Part shown: positions 52,767-61,339 of the stretch, piece by piece
How the letters are laid out: each line of letters begins with the position of its first letter
Numbering within the stretch: position 1 is the stretch's first letter
Source: Bacteroidia bacterium
Lineage (GTDB): Bacteria; Bacteroidota; Bacteroidia; J057
Assembly (NCBI GenBank): GCA_030430575.1
Contig: JAUIKF010000039.1
Location: 1-64,000, forward strand
Direction: 5' to 3'
Length of the DNA stretch: 64,000 nucleotides
Position numbers and translations under genes: made by a program
The notes under the pieces: generated by a model
The model's input: the letters and a program-made list of their open reading frames with translations, nothing else
Database searches by the model: none
What the model was told of the DNA's origin: nothing

Positions 52767-52810
52767 ACTAGCGCTACCTTGCTCGGGGCAAGATAGCGCT
52801 AGTTTTTTTT
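52767..52810 (+). terminator. strong hairpin with T8, plus strand
   Basis: ACTAGCGCTA (52767-52776) and TAGCGCTAGT (52794-52803) with inner TTGC/GCAA pairing, then eight Ts (52803-52810). It lies between two minus-strand MarR genes, so it would stop antisense transcription or act as a two-way structure. No plus-strand gene precedes it. Confidence 0.65.
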
Positions 52811-52846
52811 CCAATTTTGGTTGAAAATGGAATAGGGGCGAATGAA

Positions 52847-53290
52847 TTAGCTCTCCAGAGAGACACGGTTAAATGTCTCCAAGCCATCCACGAACTGCCC
52901 AAAAGCCTTCTTTTTGAGGGAAGTTTCTACTTTTTTCACCAATTCTTGGAGTACAGCGGAATACTTGCCATGGGTGTTGCGTCCCTTGGCAGTGACATCT
53001 AGAAAGACGACTCTACGGTCTTCTTTAGAATTGACACGCTTCAATATCTTACGCTTTTCAGCCTTATCAATTATGCTGGTAAAAGTGCTCAACTTGATGT
53101 GAAAATGTTCAGAAACGTCTTTCATTTTTTGGGGGCCGTTCCGAATTACATACTGAATCAGCTGCATTTCTAGGGCTGAAACTTTGAATTGTTTTTTGAT
53201 AAATTCTTGATGGTTTCTGGATGCATCGCTGAGCATAATGACGCTTTCCTCCAGGCGGCCAATCTCCGCATTTTCATTTTGTAAACTCAT
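52847..53290 (-). CDS. MarR-family transcription regulator 2
   Basis: 147 residues, ATG start. The core KMKDVSEHFHIKLSTFTSIIDKAEKRKILKRVNSKEDRR is nearly the same as in its two neighbours, as is the MSLQNENAEIG-type helical N-terminus for dimerisation. It starts 19 bp after the stop of paralogue 3, so the two are probably in one transcript. Confidence 0.93.
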   Translation of the reverse strand: MSLQNENAEIGRLEESVIMLSDASRNHQEFIKKQFKVSALEMQLIQYVIRNGPQKMKDVSEHFHIKLSTFTSIIDKAEKRKILKRVNSKEDRRVVFLDVTAKGRNTHGKYSAVLQELVKKVETSLKKKAFGQFVDGLETFNRVSLES

Positions 53291-53309
53291 GTTTTCTAAT
53301 GTTTTGGGG

Positions 53310-53765
53310 TTATTGTTCTCCTTGGGAAAGTTCTGCCATTTTTTGAAAACCTGTCAAGAGGGTCTCAAACAGTTCGGGGTCCATGCTTCGCTGTACAGTC
53401 TGAGAAGCAAGTTCAATATAGCGGCTATAGTCCTTATAGAGGCGCTCGCCTTTTTTACTGGCTTCCAGATAGACCACACGGCGGTCTTCCTTAGAGTTTG
53501 AACGCTTTACAAGCTTTTGGCGCTCAATTTTGTCAATAATACTGGTGAGTGTACTTAATTTGATGTTGAAGTAATCACCAATTTCTTTCATTTTCTTCTT
53601 GCCATCCAAGATGACAAACTGTATGATCTCCATTTCCTGAGCAGTGATGCGATATTTTGCTTTCACATACTCTGCATGTTTGCGGTAAACGTCATTGAGA
53701 TCATACAAGCCTTGTTCTAGCCGTTCGGCTAAACTCGATGTTGTTGAATTAACTACCATTTCCAT
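53310..53765 (-). CDS. MarR-family transcription regulator 3
   Basis: 151 residues, ATG start. The winged helix KMKEIGDYFNIKLSTLTSIIDKIERQKLVKRSNSKEDRR matches its two downstream paralogues. The first gene of the MarR trio in transcription order, it follows the giant membrane-protein gene of the CHAT/MoxR locus after a 477-bp gap. Whether it regulates that locus is unknown. Confidence 0.93.
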   Translation of the reverse strand: MEMVVNSTTSSLAERLEQGLYDLNDVYRKHAEYVKAKYRITAQEMEIIQFVILDGKKKMKEIGDYFNIKLSTLTSIIDKIERQKLVKRSNSKEDRRVVYLEASKKGERLYKDYSRYIELASQTVQRSMDPELFETLLTGFQKMAELSQGEQ

Positions 53766-54242
53766 TTGTTGTATGATGTTATTGATAGGGAAAAATTATA
53801 TACTAATTGTCTATTTTTAGTTTTTTTGACAATCAAACTTCTCTGCATTCAGACCATTTAGATGTAGGGATAATAAAAAAGTCACAAGGGAAAAGAGAAA
53901 CCAAACACGAACAACCATTTTAATATTGAAATAGTTTTCTTTACCAAAGAACTGTTTAGGATAGTATTTCCCAAAAGTTCGTTACTTCAAATGGTCAAAG
54001 TAACAAAATCACAATAAATAAGGCCAGGTAGTGGGTTTGGTGAATGTATTTTGGCGAAAGATATAAAAAATACGCTTAGAAGTGCGAAATTTTTAATATC
54101 TACGTCAATTACTCTACAAATATCAAATAAATTAGGATTAGAAGCAAGTGGGATGGCATTTTTTTTACTTCCTTTTTTGAGAATTATCCTTATTTGGCTT
54201 AGATGACACTTCCACGCAATTTATCATACCAAAATAAAATAA
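53766..54242. other. 477-bp intergenic region between MarR genes and the giant sensor
   Basis: A+T-rich, with no supported gene and no clear terminator. Promoter elements for the MarR genes probably lie near 53790-53830, but no confident -7/-33 pair was found. Confidence 0.5.
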
Positions 54243-57200
54243 TTATGGACTTATAACTTTCCCATCTTTATCTATCTCAAATGTTCTCCCCTCTTTACTC
54301 ACTCTAGCCTTGCCTTGAAAAAATCTGGTACTACTATCGTATTGCAATTCAATCACTACCCTACCTGTTTTATCAATAAAGCCCCATTTTCCCTTTTTCT
54401 GGACAGCGGCAAGACCTTCTGAGAAGTCCAGAGCATTGTCGTATTCCGCGACGATCTGAACTTTTTCATCAACGCTGACATAGCCAAATTTATCGAGAAC
54501 TTTTCCGATGGCTAATCCTTCCTTGAATTGCCAGCCTTTTTTAGAAACAGGTTCGACAATTTCTCCCTGGGGACCAATCACATACTCCTTTCTTCGACTA
54601 GGAGATACCTGCTGGATCTGCGAATCTTGTTGCTTCATATCTTGTTCCATCTGGTCTTGAGGGCATGGCGGTATACAAGTACCTGTCTTGTCAATGAAAA
54701 AGGAAAATTTGCCTTGGACGACAGATGCTTTACCATTATGGAAGTGATCTACTCGATCATATTCCAGCGGAATAATCAACACCTGGTCTTCATTTACAAA
54801 TCCATACTTACGCCCATCTGTAGCTTTAGCCATTCCTTCAGCAAAGGGACCTACCACTTTGAAATCCCTGCTTCCTCTAGGCCTATTCAAGTTGGTAACG
54901 GGAGACTTTGCTTGCAAGACGTGATCACAGCTGTAGTCCTTATAAGGTTTACAATTCCCTTCTGCATCAATATAAAATGTCACTTCATCCTCCACTACAC
55001 AAGCGATTATACCTGCTTGATTTAGGCGTGCCTTGATCTGGTCATACCGTGGCGAAATCACTTCCTTTCCATTCACATCAATGAAGCCCCACTTATTATT
55101 TCGTTTGACGGGCGCTAGCCCATCACTAAATTCAAATGCCTCGTCATATTTGAAACTGACAGCAACCATTTCCTTCCCATCTTTCTCCGTAATAAAACCG
55201 TATTTACCATTTTTTATCGCTAATCTTCTCCCATTTGGTGCTTTTTCAGCTTTATCATCATAGAGGTCTGAAAAAGCTGTAGATGCCTGATTCCCTCTAT
55301 TTTCCATCACTACATTCAAATCTTGTCGAGGCATATTTTCTATACTAGCCAGATCTGTGGGCTTTTCAGGGTTCGCAATATTGTGCGGGGTTGGCTGGTT
55401 TCCTATCATGCCTACTATTTGGCCTGTTTGTTGGTTAAATGGCAAAATCTTGTCATAATCTGCAGGAACAATAAAGCGCCCTTGTGTTCCAATCACACCG
55501 TACTTATTGCCTTGCTGAACCACAGAATAGCCATATCGATCAAAGGGTTCTACGGATTGGAAATCTATAGGAATTCTCACTTGGAAAGTGGAATCGGCAA
55601 ATCCCCAGGCGCCACCTTTCCGCACAGGGATCAGCCCGTAGGATATCCGGCCTGCCTGGATTTCATCAAACATGACTGTCCCAGCTTTATCGATCAGCAA
55701 CTGACGACTACCCAACCAAACCACGGCATAATCTCCACGAAAAGAGGAGACGACATCATAGGTTGGTGAAATAACGGGATTATTGCTATCGTCTACGAAG
55801 CCCCATTTCCCATTTTGTCGGACGGGTCGCCGCCCTTCGCGTAGATTGCCCCAGTCTTCATAAGCAAGGAGGAGCTGGCACGTAGGGGCTTGTAACTGGC
55901 AAATAGATGCCCGAAGGCCGCTATCCTTAGGGAAGTCGAGGTATACTCGACTGAGCAAAACCTGAATAGCTGTGCTATCCAATAAGGTGCTGTCTCGCTC
56001 TCTCAAACGGATCAAGTCTTGAAGGCCCTGCCAGCGGAAACTGGTTCCTACAGTTGCTGGGCGGTAGAGATAACTCAAGCCCCTGCCCATCAAGGCTTCA
56101 TTCATGGCAGAATCGCGGCTCAGGACTTCGGTGAAGTCTTCGATCGCCTGTTCAAAGTCGCGCATGGCATAGGACGTCATGCCTCGCCCATAGCGGGCTT
56201 CCTTCCAATAACTGCTATCAGCCTTGCCGCTTGATGAAATAGTCCATAATACGTCTGTTTGTTCATAGCTTGCCATCAGGTAGGTCCCATCTTTGGACAT
56301 AGAAAAGGCCTTCGGGGCCGTAGTAGGCACAGCAATTTCATCTCTCGTCTGTTGTGGGGGCAATTGATCAGGAGCAAAGGTCAAGAGTTTCCGCCCGTAT
56401 AAGTCCCAGGCTGTGATTTCTGGCCCTTCTCCAGATATGAGGATATTGCTCCCATCTGCGGTGAACTTAGCTGCTTTTAGCGGACCTGACCGCGCATTTA
56501 CCCGCAATACTTCTTGCCCATTCAAGTCCCATAGCCTGAAAGTACTGTCTTCTGAAGCAGTTAAGATTAATCCTCCTAAAGGCGAAAATTCTACCGTGTT
56601 GATAGGCCCTCTATGGCCCAGCAAGATCGCAGAGCGAATACCCGATTGCACTTTCCAGAGTATCCCTATCCCATCAGTAGCTACGCTAGCAAGCCACTCT
56701 TCATTGGGAGAGAAGGCCACATTCACTACCGGGGCTAAATGTTCTTCCAGGGTATGGAAGAGGGTATTGGAGTTTTGATCCAGGATTCTAGTGACCTGAG
56801 CCTCCTCTGCAATAGCGAGATATGTACCCCTTGGAGAAGCTGCGCAAGCATAAGGACTACCTTGATAATCTTCTGGTTTAATGGTTGCCAATCGAAAATC
56901 AGTTATAGGGTTCCGTAGTTCCAATCCCCCTCCTCGAAATGAAGCGTTGATTTCATCCTTCCTACCCTTCACAAAACTCACCCATTCAATCTCTCCGGCA
57001 AAATCTTTCAAAGTGTATCCTTCCCCTAAAGTATTGCCAGGCAAGATATTGTAACGGGTGATGCGTTTTCCCGAAATATACAGCACATACTTTCCATCAG
57101 GAGACACCAATCGCCACCCCGAAGCGGGCGCATTCGTAGTAGGGTCCAACGGCCGTCGCAAAAGGAATGGTTGTATTTTGTGGCGAGGAGATAAGTGAGA

Positions 57201-60059
57201 CTCATAGGCCATGGCATCTGTGAAATCCTGAAAAGCATTGCCCAGATACCTGACATCTTCCGTGTTGGATCCCAATTCATACGCCAATTGATAATTGGCG
57301 AGGGCACGATGGTAGTACATCAGGGGATCGGGTCGGCGCCCAGCAGTAGTCACGAGGGCCTCGTTGAAGTGATTATATGCATCTATAAAACGCGCATTCT
57401 GATAATCACGGATGCCCAGAAAGTCGTAATAGCGCGCGCTGTCTTTGGCCGTTTTTAAATAATAATGCCCTCCGCCCTCAGGATCTTTTTCGATATAGCG
57501 CTGACTGACGGGCTCGCACATATACAGGAGGGCCATAATCGGGATAAGGAGGAGGAATAAAACCCTTGAGCGGAAGCCTAAGAATGGGATACCTTGGGTA
57601 AAAAGCATCCTGTGCCACTTCTGGGGCACCATTTTGCGAATGAAATAAGGCTTGCCGCGCTCCATGTGACGCAAAGCCACCGTATCTTCCAGCTCTTCGC
57701 GGATGAGCATGCCTTGCACTTCCTCTTTGAGTTTGCGCTTCGCCGCCCCTTTGGACTCGTCCAATTCCCACTTCTGGACTGCCAACTGCCTGCGGCATTG
57801 GTGAGCAGCAAAAGAGTCCTGCTGGGCAGGGTATTTCTCTAGCAGGGAAACGATCGCATGACGCGCACGTTTCTCCACCGCAGGGTCGAGGGCATCGACC
57901 ATGAGCAGCCTCAAGTCATCAGGCAATTTTCCCTGACGGAAATAGGGCAGGCGCACCAGTTCGAGGAGATGGGTTTCAGTCAAAAGAGGCGGAGCATCGG
58001 GACGGGCCTGCTGCAAGGCATAGCCCAAATACAGGGTCAGGTCCCATTGCAATTCAGGATAGAGTGCGCAGCAACTCAGCCACTCAAAACAGGCAGGGCC
58101 TAAATACGTTTCTAGCCGCGCAAAGACTTCCTGCGGTTTAGCCAGATCGTCTGCAAAAAAAGGCGCTACAGGCTTTTCATTCCGCTTCAGCCAGTACCGC
58201 AGGCTGATAGGCTCATCCTTCCCAAACTGGTCCACCAAGGTGCCCAGGCTCTCGATAGAGGCTGGGAGAACAAGGAAGTTTTTTGCTAATGATACCTCCA
58301 AATAGCTCCAATCTCCTGTACTTCGTGGCGTCAATACCGCCCGTTCTTCCCATTGAAGAAAGTCAAAGGCAGCGCCTGTCAATTCGCCCGAAACCGCATC
58401 TACCAGCGCCGTACCATCTCCCATGATGAGCAAGCGATGATCTGGATAGCGAACCTTCAGTTCCTGTAAGTAGACAGGCCGCTGGTCCAGTCGCTTCCAA
58501 AATACCTCAAAGTCATTTTGATAGAAGTATACATCTACATAGATGTCTTCAATCTTTAGCTGATCCGTCAACTGCTCAAATAGCTTCGCTTGATGGTCTT
58601 TATAAGACTTGCGATCTATCAGAATCAGGTATTCCGAAGGGCGAGAGCCTGGACGATATTGCACATTCGGATATCCGCCTGCTTCAATAGTCGCCTGAAT
58701 AGTCGCAGGCATATCCACCACGGAAGTCTCTCCTGTCTGCCGTCTGCGAAGCTGACGCGCAGCCTGGTTGAAGCCTTCGTCTTCAAAAAGCGGCAACGGC
58801 TTTGGGAGATTGAACTGATAGTGAAAAGGAGGCTTTACCGCTTGGCGCTTGCGGAGATGAGACCAGATTTTATTTTTTTTATAAATCACCAAACTGACTA
58901 CTGCAATGACAAAGGCCATGACCATTAATAGCCGGATAAGAGAAGCAGTTCGGGGGAGCCAGCCAATTTTGAGGTCGTCAATATTCCGACCGATGATTGG
59001 GGCTGGAAGCAGCGAAACCAGTTTTTGAAGCGGATTTGGAGCCTCTAGGGTAAGGCTTTGGTATAAAATGGCCTCAAGGCCTGTTTCAGTCGTGATGGTC
59101 AGGGAGACGATATACGTCCCAAAATCAGCAAAGCGATGTTCCGGATTCTGTTCGGTTGAAATAAGGCCGTCCCCAAAGTCCCACTGATAGCTTGGCGTTT
59201 TTGCATTGCCCAAATAAGAGCTATCCTTAAAGTACACCACCGGCTCTACGGGGTCCGCAGTATAGGAAAAATAGGCCCTGGGCTGGTTGGCAAGGGCTGC
59301 GGAGTCGATGGTGGTAGGCACAACCAAGTTTCGACATATCACTTGCCGACAGTCTTCGGGGTTCTCCACCGTAAGGCAAATAGAATAATCTCCTGGCTCA
59401 TTGAAGATGTGGCTGGGATTCTTCAAGGAGGAGCCTGAGCCGCCAAAGTCCCATTCGTAGCGAATGACATCCCCTTTAGAATCATCTGTAAAGGTCACTT
59501 GACGGCTGCCATCGGGCAGGGGCAGGACGTCTTCTGAGAAAAAATTCGCCGTCAGGCGGTCGCAAGCTTGGGAAAGCCCAAGCAGTTGACGTAAGGCAAA
59601 TTTGCTGCGGTTCTCAAAATTATTGTCGAGGTAATAGGTCTCTAGGTATTTGGGAGCTGCGCGGAAAGCATGGTAGCCCTGCCAAGCTACATAGATAAAC
59701 AGCACCATAAACAGCGTCGCTGCACCCACAAAAATCCATTTGGAGATCGGCAGAATGCGATCCGCAGGCGTAGGCAATCGGTCGTCTTCCGTTGATTCCT
59801 GTTCTTCCGATCCCCACACAAGGTGCGCCACCAAATCAAAATAGCTGTCATACAGCCGGTAGAACTTTTCTTGTTCCTTGGGCGTCTTCGCAAAGAGCGG
59901 ACACATCAGGGTCTTCAACGCTTCTTGAGAAACCTCACCTTCCAACTGATTCAGCAAGTGCTGAACCTGGAAAATATGATCCACCCCGACTGAAAAGCCG
60001 TTCTCTCGCAGGTAATCGAGAAAGCCCTCAAAGGGCACGAAGGTGGAGGTAGGGTCCAA
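54243..60059 (-). CDS. giant membrane sensor: CoxE-like, PKD, vWA-like, TPR, WD40 and WG repeats
   Basis: 1938 residues, apparent TTG start. Residues 1-85 (FEGFLDYLRENGFSVGVDHI..KEQEKFYRLYDSYF) resemble the N-terminus of MoxR-partner CoxE/vWA proteins. TM1 is about 107-127. Two PKD domains follow (YEWDFGGSG, YQWDFGDGL; about 185-340), then TM2 about 374-393. A vWA-like domain (LILIDRKSYKDHQA at 478-491, LLIMGDGTALVDAVSGEL at 543-560) precedes a helical region. TM3 is about 830-846, then TPR-like helices, WD40 repeats (about 1070-1230; SEDSTFRLWDLNG) and about nine WG repeats (about 1400-1938; KWGFIDVNGKEVI). Positive-inside charges put the vWA part in the cytoplasm and the PKD, WD40 and WG parts outside it. 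It follows the MoxR and CHAT genes. Confidence 0.88.
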   Translation of the reverse strand: MDPTSTFVPFEGFLDYLRENGFSVGVDHIFQVQHLLNQLEGEVSQEALKTLMCPLFAKTPKEQEKFYRLYDSYFDLVAHLVWGSEEQESTEDDRLPTPADRILPISKWIFVGAATLFMVLFIYVAWQGYHAFRAAPKYLETYYLDNNFENRSKFALRQLLGLSQACDRLTANFFSEDVLPLPDGSRQVTFTDDSKGDVIRYEWDFGGSGSSLKNPSHIFNEPGDYSICLTVENPEDCRQVICRNLVVPTTIDSAALANQPRAYFSYTADPVEPVVYFKDSSYLGNAKTPSYQWDFGDGLISTEQNPEHRFADFGTYIVSLTITTETGLEAILYQSLTLEAPNPLQKLVSLLPAPIIGRNIDDLKIGWLPRTASLIRLLMVMAFVIAVVSLVIYKKNKIWSHLRKRQAVKPPFHYQFNLPKPLPLFEDEGFNQAARQLRRRQTGETSVVDMPATIQATIEAGGYPNVQYRPGSRPSEYLILIDRKSYKDHQAKLFEQLTDQLKIEDIYVDVYFYQNDFEVFWKRLDQRPVYLQELKVRYPDHRLLIMGDGTALVDAVSGELTGAAFDFLQWEERAVLTPRSTGDWSYLEVSLAKNFLVLPASIESLGTLVDQFGKDEPISLRYWLKRNEKPVAPFFADDLAKPQEVFARLETYLGPACFEWLSCCALYPELQWDLTLYLGYALQQARPDAPPLLTETHLLELVRLPYFRQGKLPDDLRLLMVDALDPAVEKRARHAIVSLLEKYPAQQDSFAAHQCRRQLAVQKWELDESKGAAKRKLKEEVQGMLIREELEDTVALRHMERGKPYFIRKMVPQKWHRMLFTQGIPFLGFRSRVLFLLLIPIMALLYMCEPVSQRYIEKDPEGGGHYYLKTAKDSARYYDFLGIRDYQNARFIDAYNHFNEALVTTAGRRPDPLMYYHRALANYQLAYELGSNTEDVRYLGNAFQDFTDAMAYESHLSPRHKIQPFLLRRPLDPTTNAPASGWRLVSPDGKYVLYISGKRITRYNILPGNTLGEGYTLKDFAGEIEWVSFVKGRKDEINASFRGGGLELRNPITDFRLATIKPEDYQGSPYACAASPRGTYLAIAEEAQVTRILDQNSNTLFHTLEEHLAPVVNVAFSPNEEWLASVATDGIGILWKVQSGIRSAILLGHRGPINTVEFSPLGGLILTASEDSTFRLWDLNGQEVLRVNARSGPLKAAKFTADGSNILISGEGPEITAWDLYGRKLLTFAPDQLPPQQTRDEIAVPTTAPKAFSMSKDGTYLMASYEQTDVLWTISSSGKADSSYWKEARYGRGMTSYAMRDFEQAIEDFTEVLSRDSAMNEALMGRGLSYLYRPATVGTSFRWQGLQDLIRLRERDSTLLDSTAIQVLLSRVYLDFPKDSGLRASICQLQAPTCQLLLAYEDWGNLREGRRPVRQNGKWGFVDDSNNPVISPTYDVVSSFRGDYAVVWLGSRQLLIDKAGTVMFDEIQAGRISYGLIPVRKGGAWGFADSTFQVRIPIDFQSVEPFDRYGYSVVQQGNKYGVIGTQGRFIVPADYDKILPFNQQTGQIVGMIGNQPTPHNIANPEKPTDLASIENMPRQDLNVVMENRGNQASTAFSDLYDDKAEKAPNGRRLAIKNGKYGFITEKDGKEMVAVSFKYDEAFEFSDGLAPVKRNNKWGFIDVNGKEVISPRYDQIKARLNQAGIIACVVEDEVTFYIDAEGNCKPYKDYSCDHVLQAKSPVTNLNRPRGSRDFKVVGPFAEGMAKATDGRKYGFVNEDQVLIIPLEYDRVDHFHNGKASVVQGKFSFFIDKTGTCIPPCPQDQMEQDMKQQDSQIQQVSPSRRKEYVIGPQGEIVEPVSKKGWQFKEGLAIGKVLDKFGYVSVDEKVQIVAEYDNALDFSEGLAAVQKKGKWGFIDKTGRVVIELQYDSSTRFFQGKARVSKEGRTFEIDKDGKVISP

Positions 60060-60248
60060 AGAAGTTTTAAGTTTTAAGTTTTAGGTTCAGGGTTCAGGGT
60101 TTAATGAGTGGATGATAGAAGGAGGGAAGGAGAGAATGAAATGAGAAAATGATGAAATGATTAGATGAGTAAATGGGGGTATGCCTATCTTTTATTCAAA
60201 ATTCAACCCTTCGGCAAAGCTCAGGGCAATCATTCAAAATTCACTCAT
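60060..60248. repeat. low-complexity spacer between the MoxR and sensor genes
   Basis: Contains reiterated 'agttttaagttttaggttcagggttc' and 'gaatgatagaaggag' phrases plus CCCTTCGGCAAAGCTCAGGGC (about 60205-60225), relatives of the spacers in the dcw cluster. It breaks the otherwise close spacing of the three-gene locus. Confidence 0.7.
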
Positions 60249-61169
60249 TCAAAATTCTCTTAATTTTTCCAGGTCATCTTTATTTTTGGCTAAAATCGAG
60301 TAGCTCATGGCCAGGGCTTCGAATTGAGCGCGGAGGTCACCGCTTACGTCGATCTTATGGGTATCGAGGATGTGAATCCACGCCAGCAACTCTGCCGTGG
60401 CAGGGGGCTTGCGCATGCCTTTGGAGGCGCGCAGTTCCATGAAGTGGTCGATGGTATCGGCCAGCAATTGTTCAGTGAAATGATCGCTCAGTTTTAAACG
60501 GGCCTTGACGATACGCGTGAGGGTCTCTTTATCGGGAAAAGGTATGTGATAATACACCACCCGCCGCAAAAAGGCATCGGGCAGGTTCTTCTCCGAATTA
60601 CTGGTCAAGACCAGTATGGGGCGATTCTCTGACTTGGCAGAGAAAGTCTCGCCCGTCTCTCTGACCGTAAAGGTCATGTTCTCCAGTTCATCCAAAACAT
60701 CATTGGGCAGGTCGCGAGGCGCCTTATCGATCTCATCCAAGAGGACTACAGCGCGCTGCTGGGCAGACTGGCGGATGGCTTCTCCCAAGGCTTCATAGGT
60801 GATGTACTGCTTGACATCTAGGTTCCCCTTTTCCTTGAGCTGGGCATCGTGGAAGTGCGCCAACGAGTCATAGCGATAGAAGAGGTCCCGCGCCGTAGAG
60901 GTCGTCTTGGTATGAAATACCAATGGGACCTTGAGGCCCAGCTCATGGGCGATGCTGAAGGCAAGCTGTGTCTTGCCCGTCCCGGGCTCTCCTGTCAGCA
61001 ACAAAGGCTGCCCTAAAGCAATCGCGACATTCACAGCGTCCCGCAGAGGAGGCGAAGCCACATAGTGCTGGGGCGCATTGCCTGCACTGGGAGAAGCGTA
61101 TGGCGGCAGAGTGAGGTCTCTTTCGGAGAGCGTCTTGCCGTTTCCTTGATATAGATTAAATGCTGGCAT
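60249..61169 (-). CDS. MoxR-family AAA+ ATPase
   Basis: 306 residues from the ATG at 61169 (MPAFNLYQGNGKTL); the frame runs to 61295 through spacer sequence. Walker A GEPGTGKTQLA (60-70), Walker B VVLLDEIDKAPRDLP (141-155), sensor LTSNSEKNLPDAFLRR with arginine finger, and IPFPDKETL. MoxR ATPases act with vWA-domain partners as chaperones or activators. Its neighbours, a CHAT protease before it and a vWA/CoxE-like membrane protein after it, fit a three-component system. It is cytoplasmic. Confidence 0.95.
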   Translation of the reverse strand: MPAFNLYQGNGKTLSERDLTLPPYASPSAGNAPQHYVASPPLRDAVNVAIALGQPLLLTGEPGTGKTQLAFSIAHELGLKVPLVFHTKTTSTARDLFYRYDSLAHFHDAQLKEKGNLDVKQYITYEALGEAIRQSAQQRAVVLLDEIDKAPRDLPNDVLDELENMTFTVRETGETFSAKSENRPILVLTSNSEKNLPDAFLRRVVYYHIPFPDKETLTRIVKARLKLSDHFTEQLLADTIDHFMELRASKGMRKPPATAELLAWIHILDTHKIDVSGDLRAQFEALAMSYSILAKNKDDLEKLREF

Positions 61170-61339
61170 AGTCAGTTCAATGAGTGAATGATAGGATGAG
61201 AGAATGAGTGAATGAAATGAGAAAATGCTTGCCCTGAGTTCATCGAAGGGAATAGATGATAAAATGAATAAATGGGGGTTATGCCTCTCTTCCATTCAAA
61301 ATTCAACATTCACTCAATCAAAATTCTCTTATCTTTTGG

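Noticed and set aside
52767-52810. Hairpin as terminator for MarR gene 2
   Set aside because: The T-run is on the plus strand, so it does not fit termination of the minus-strand MarR transcript.
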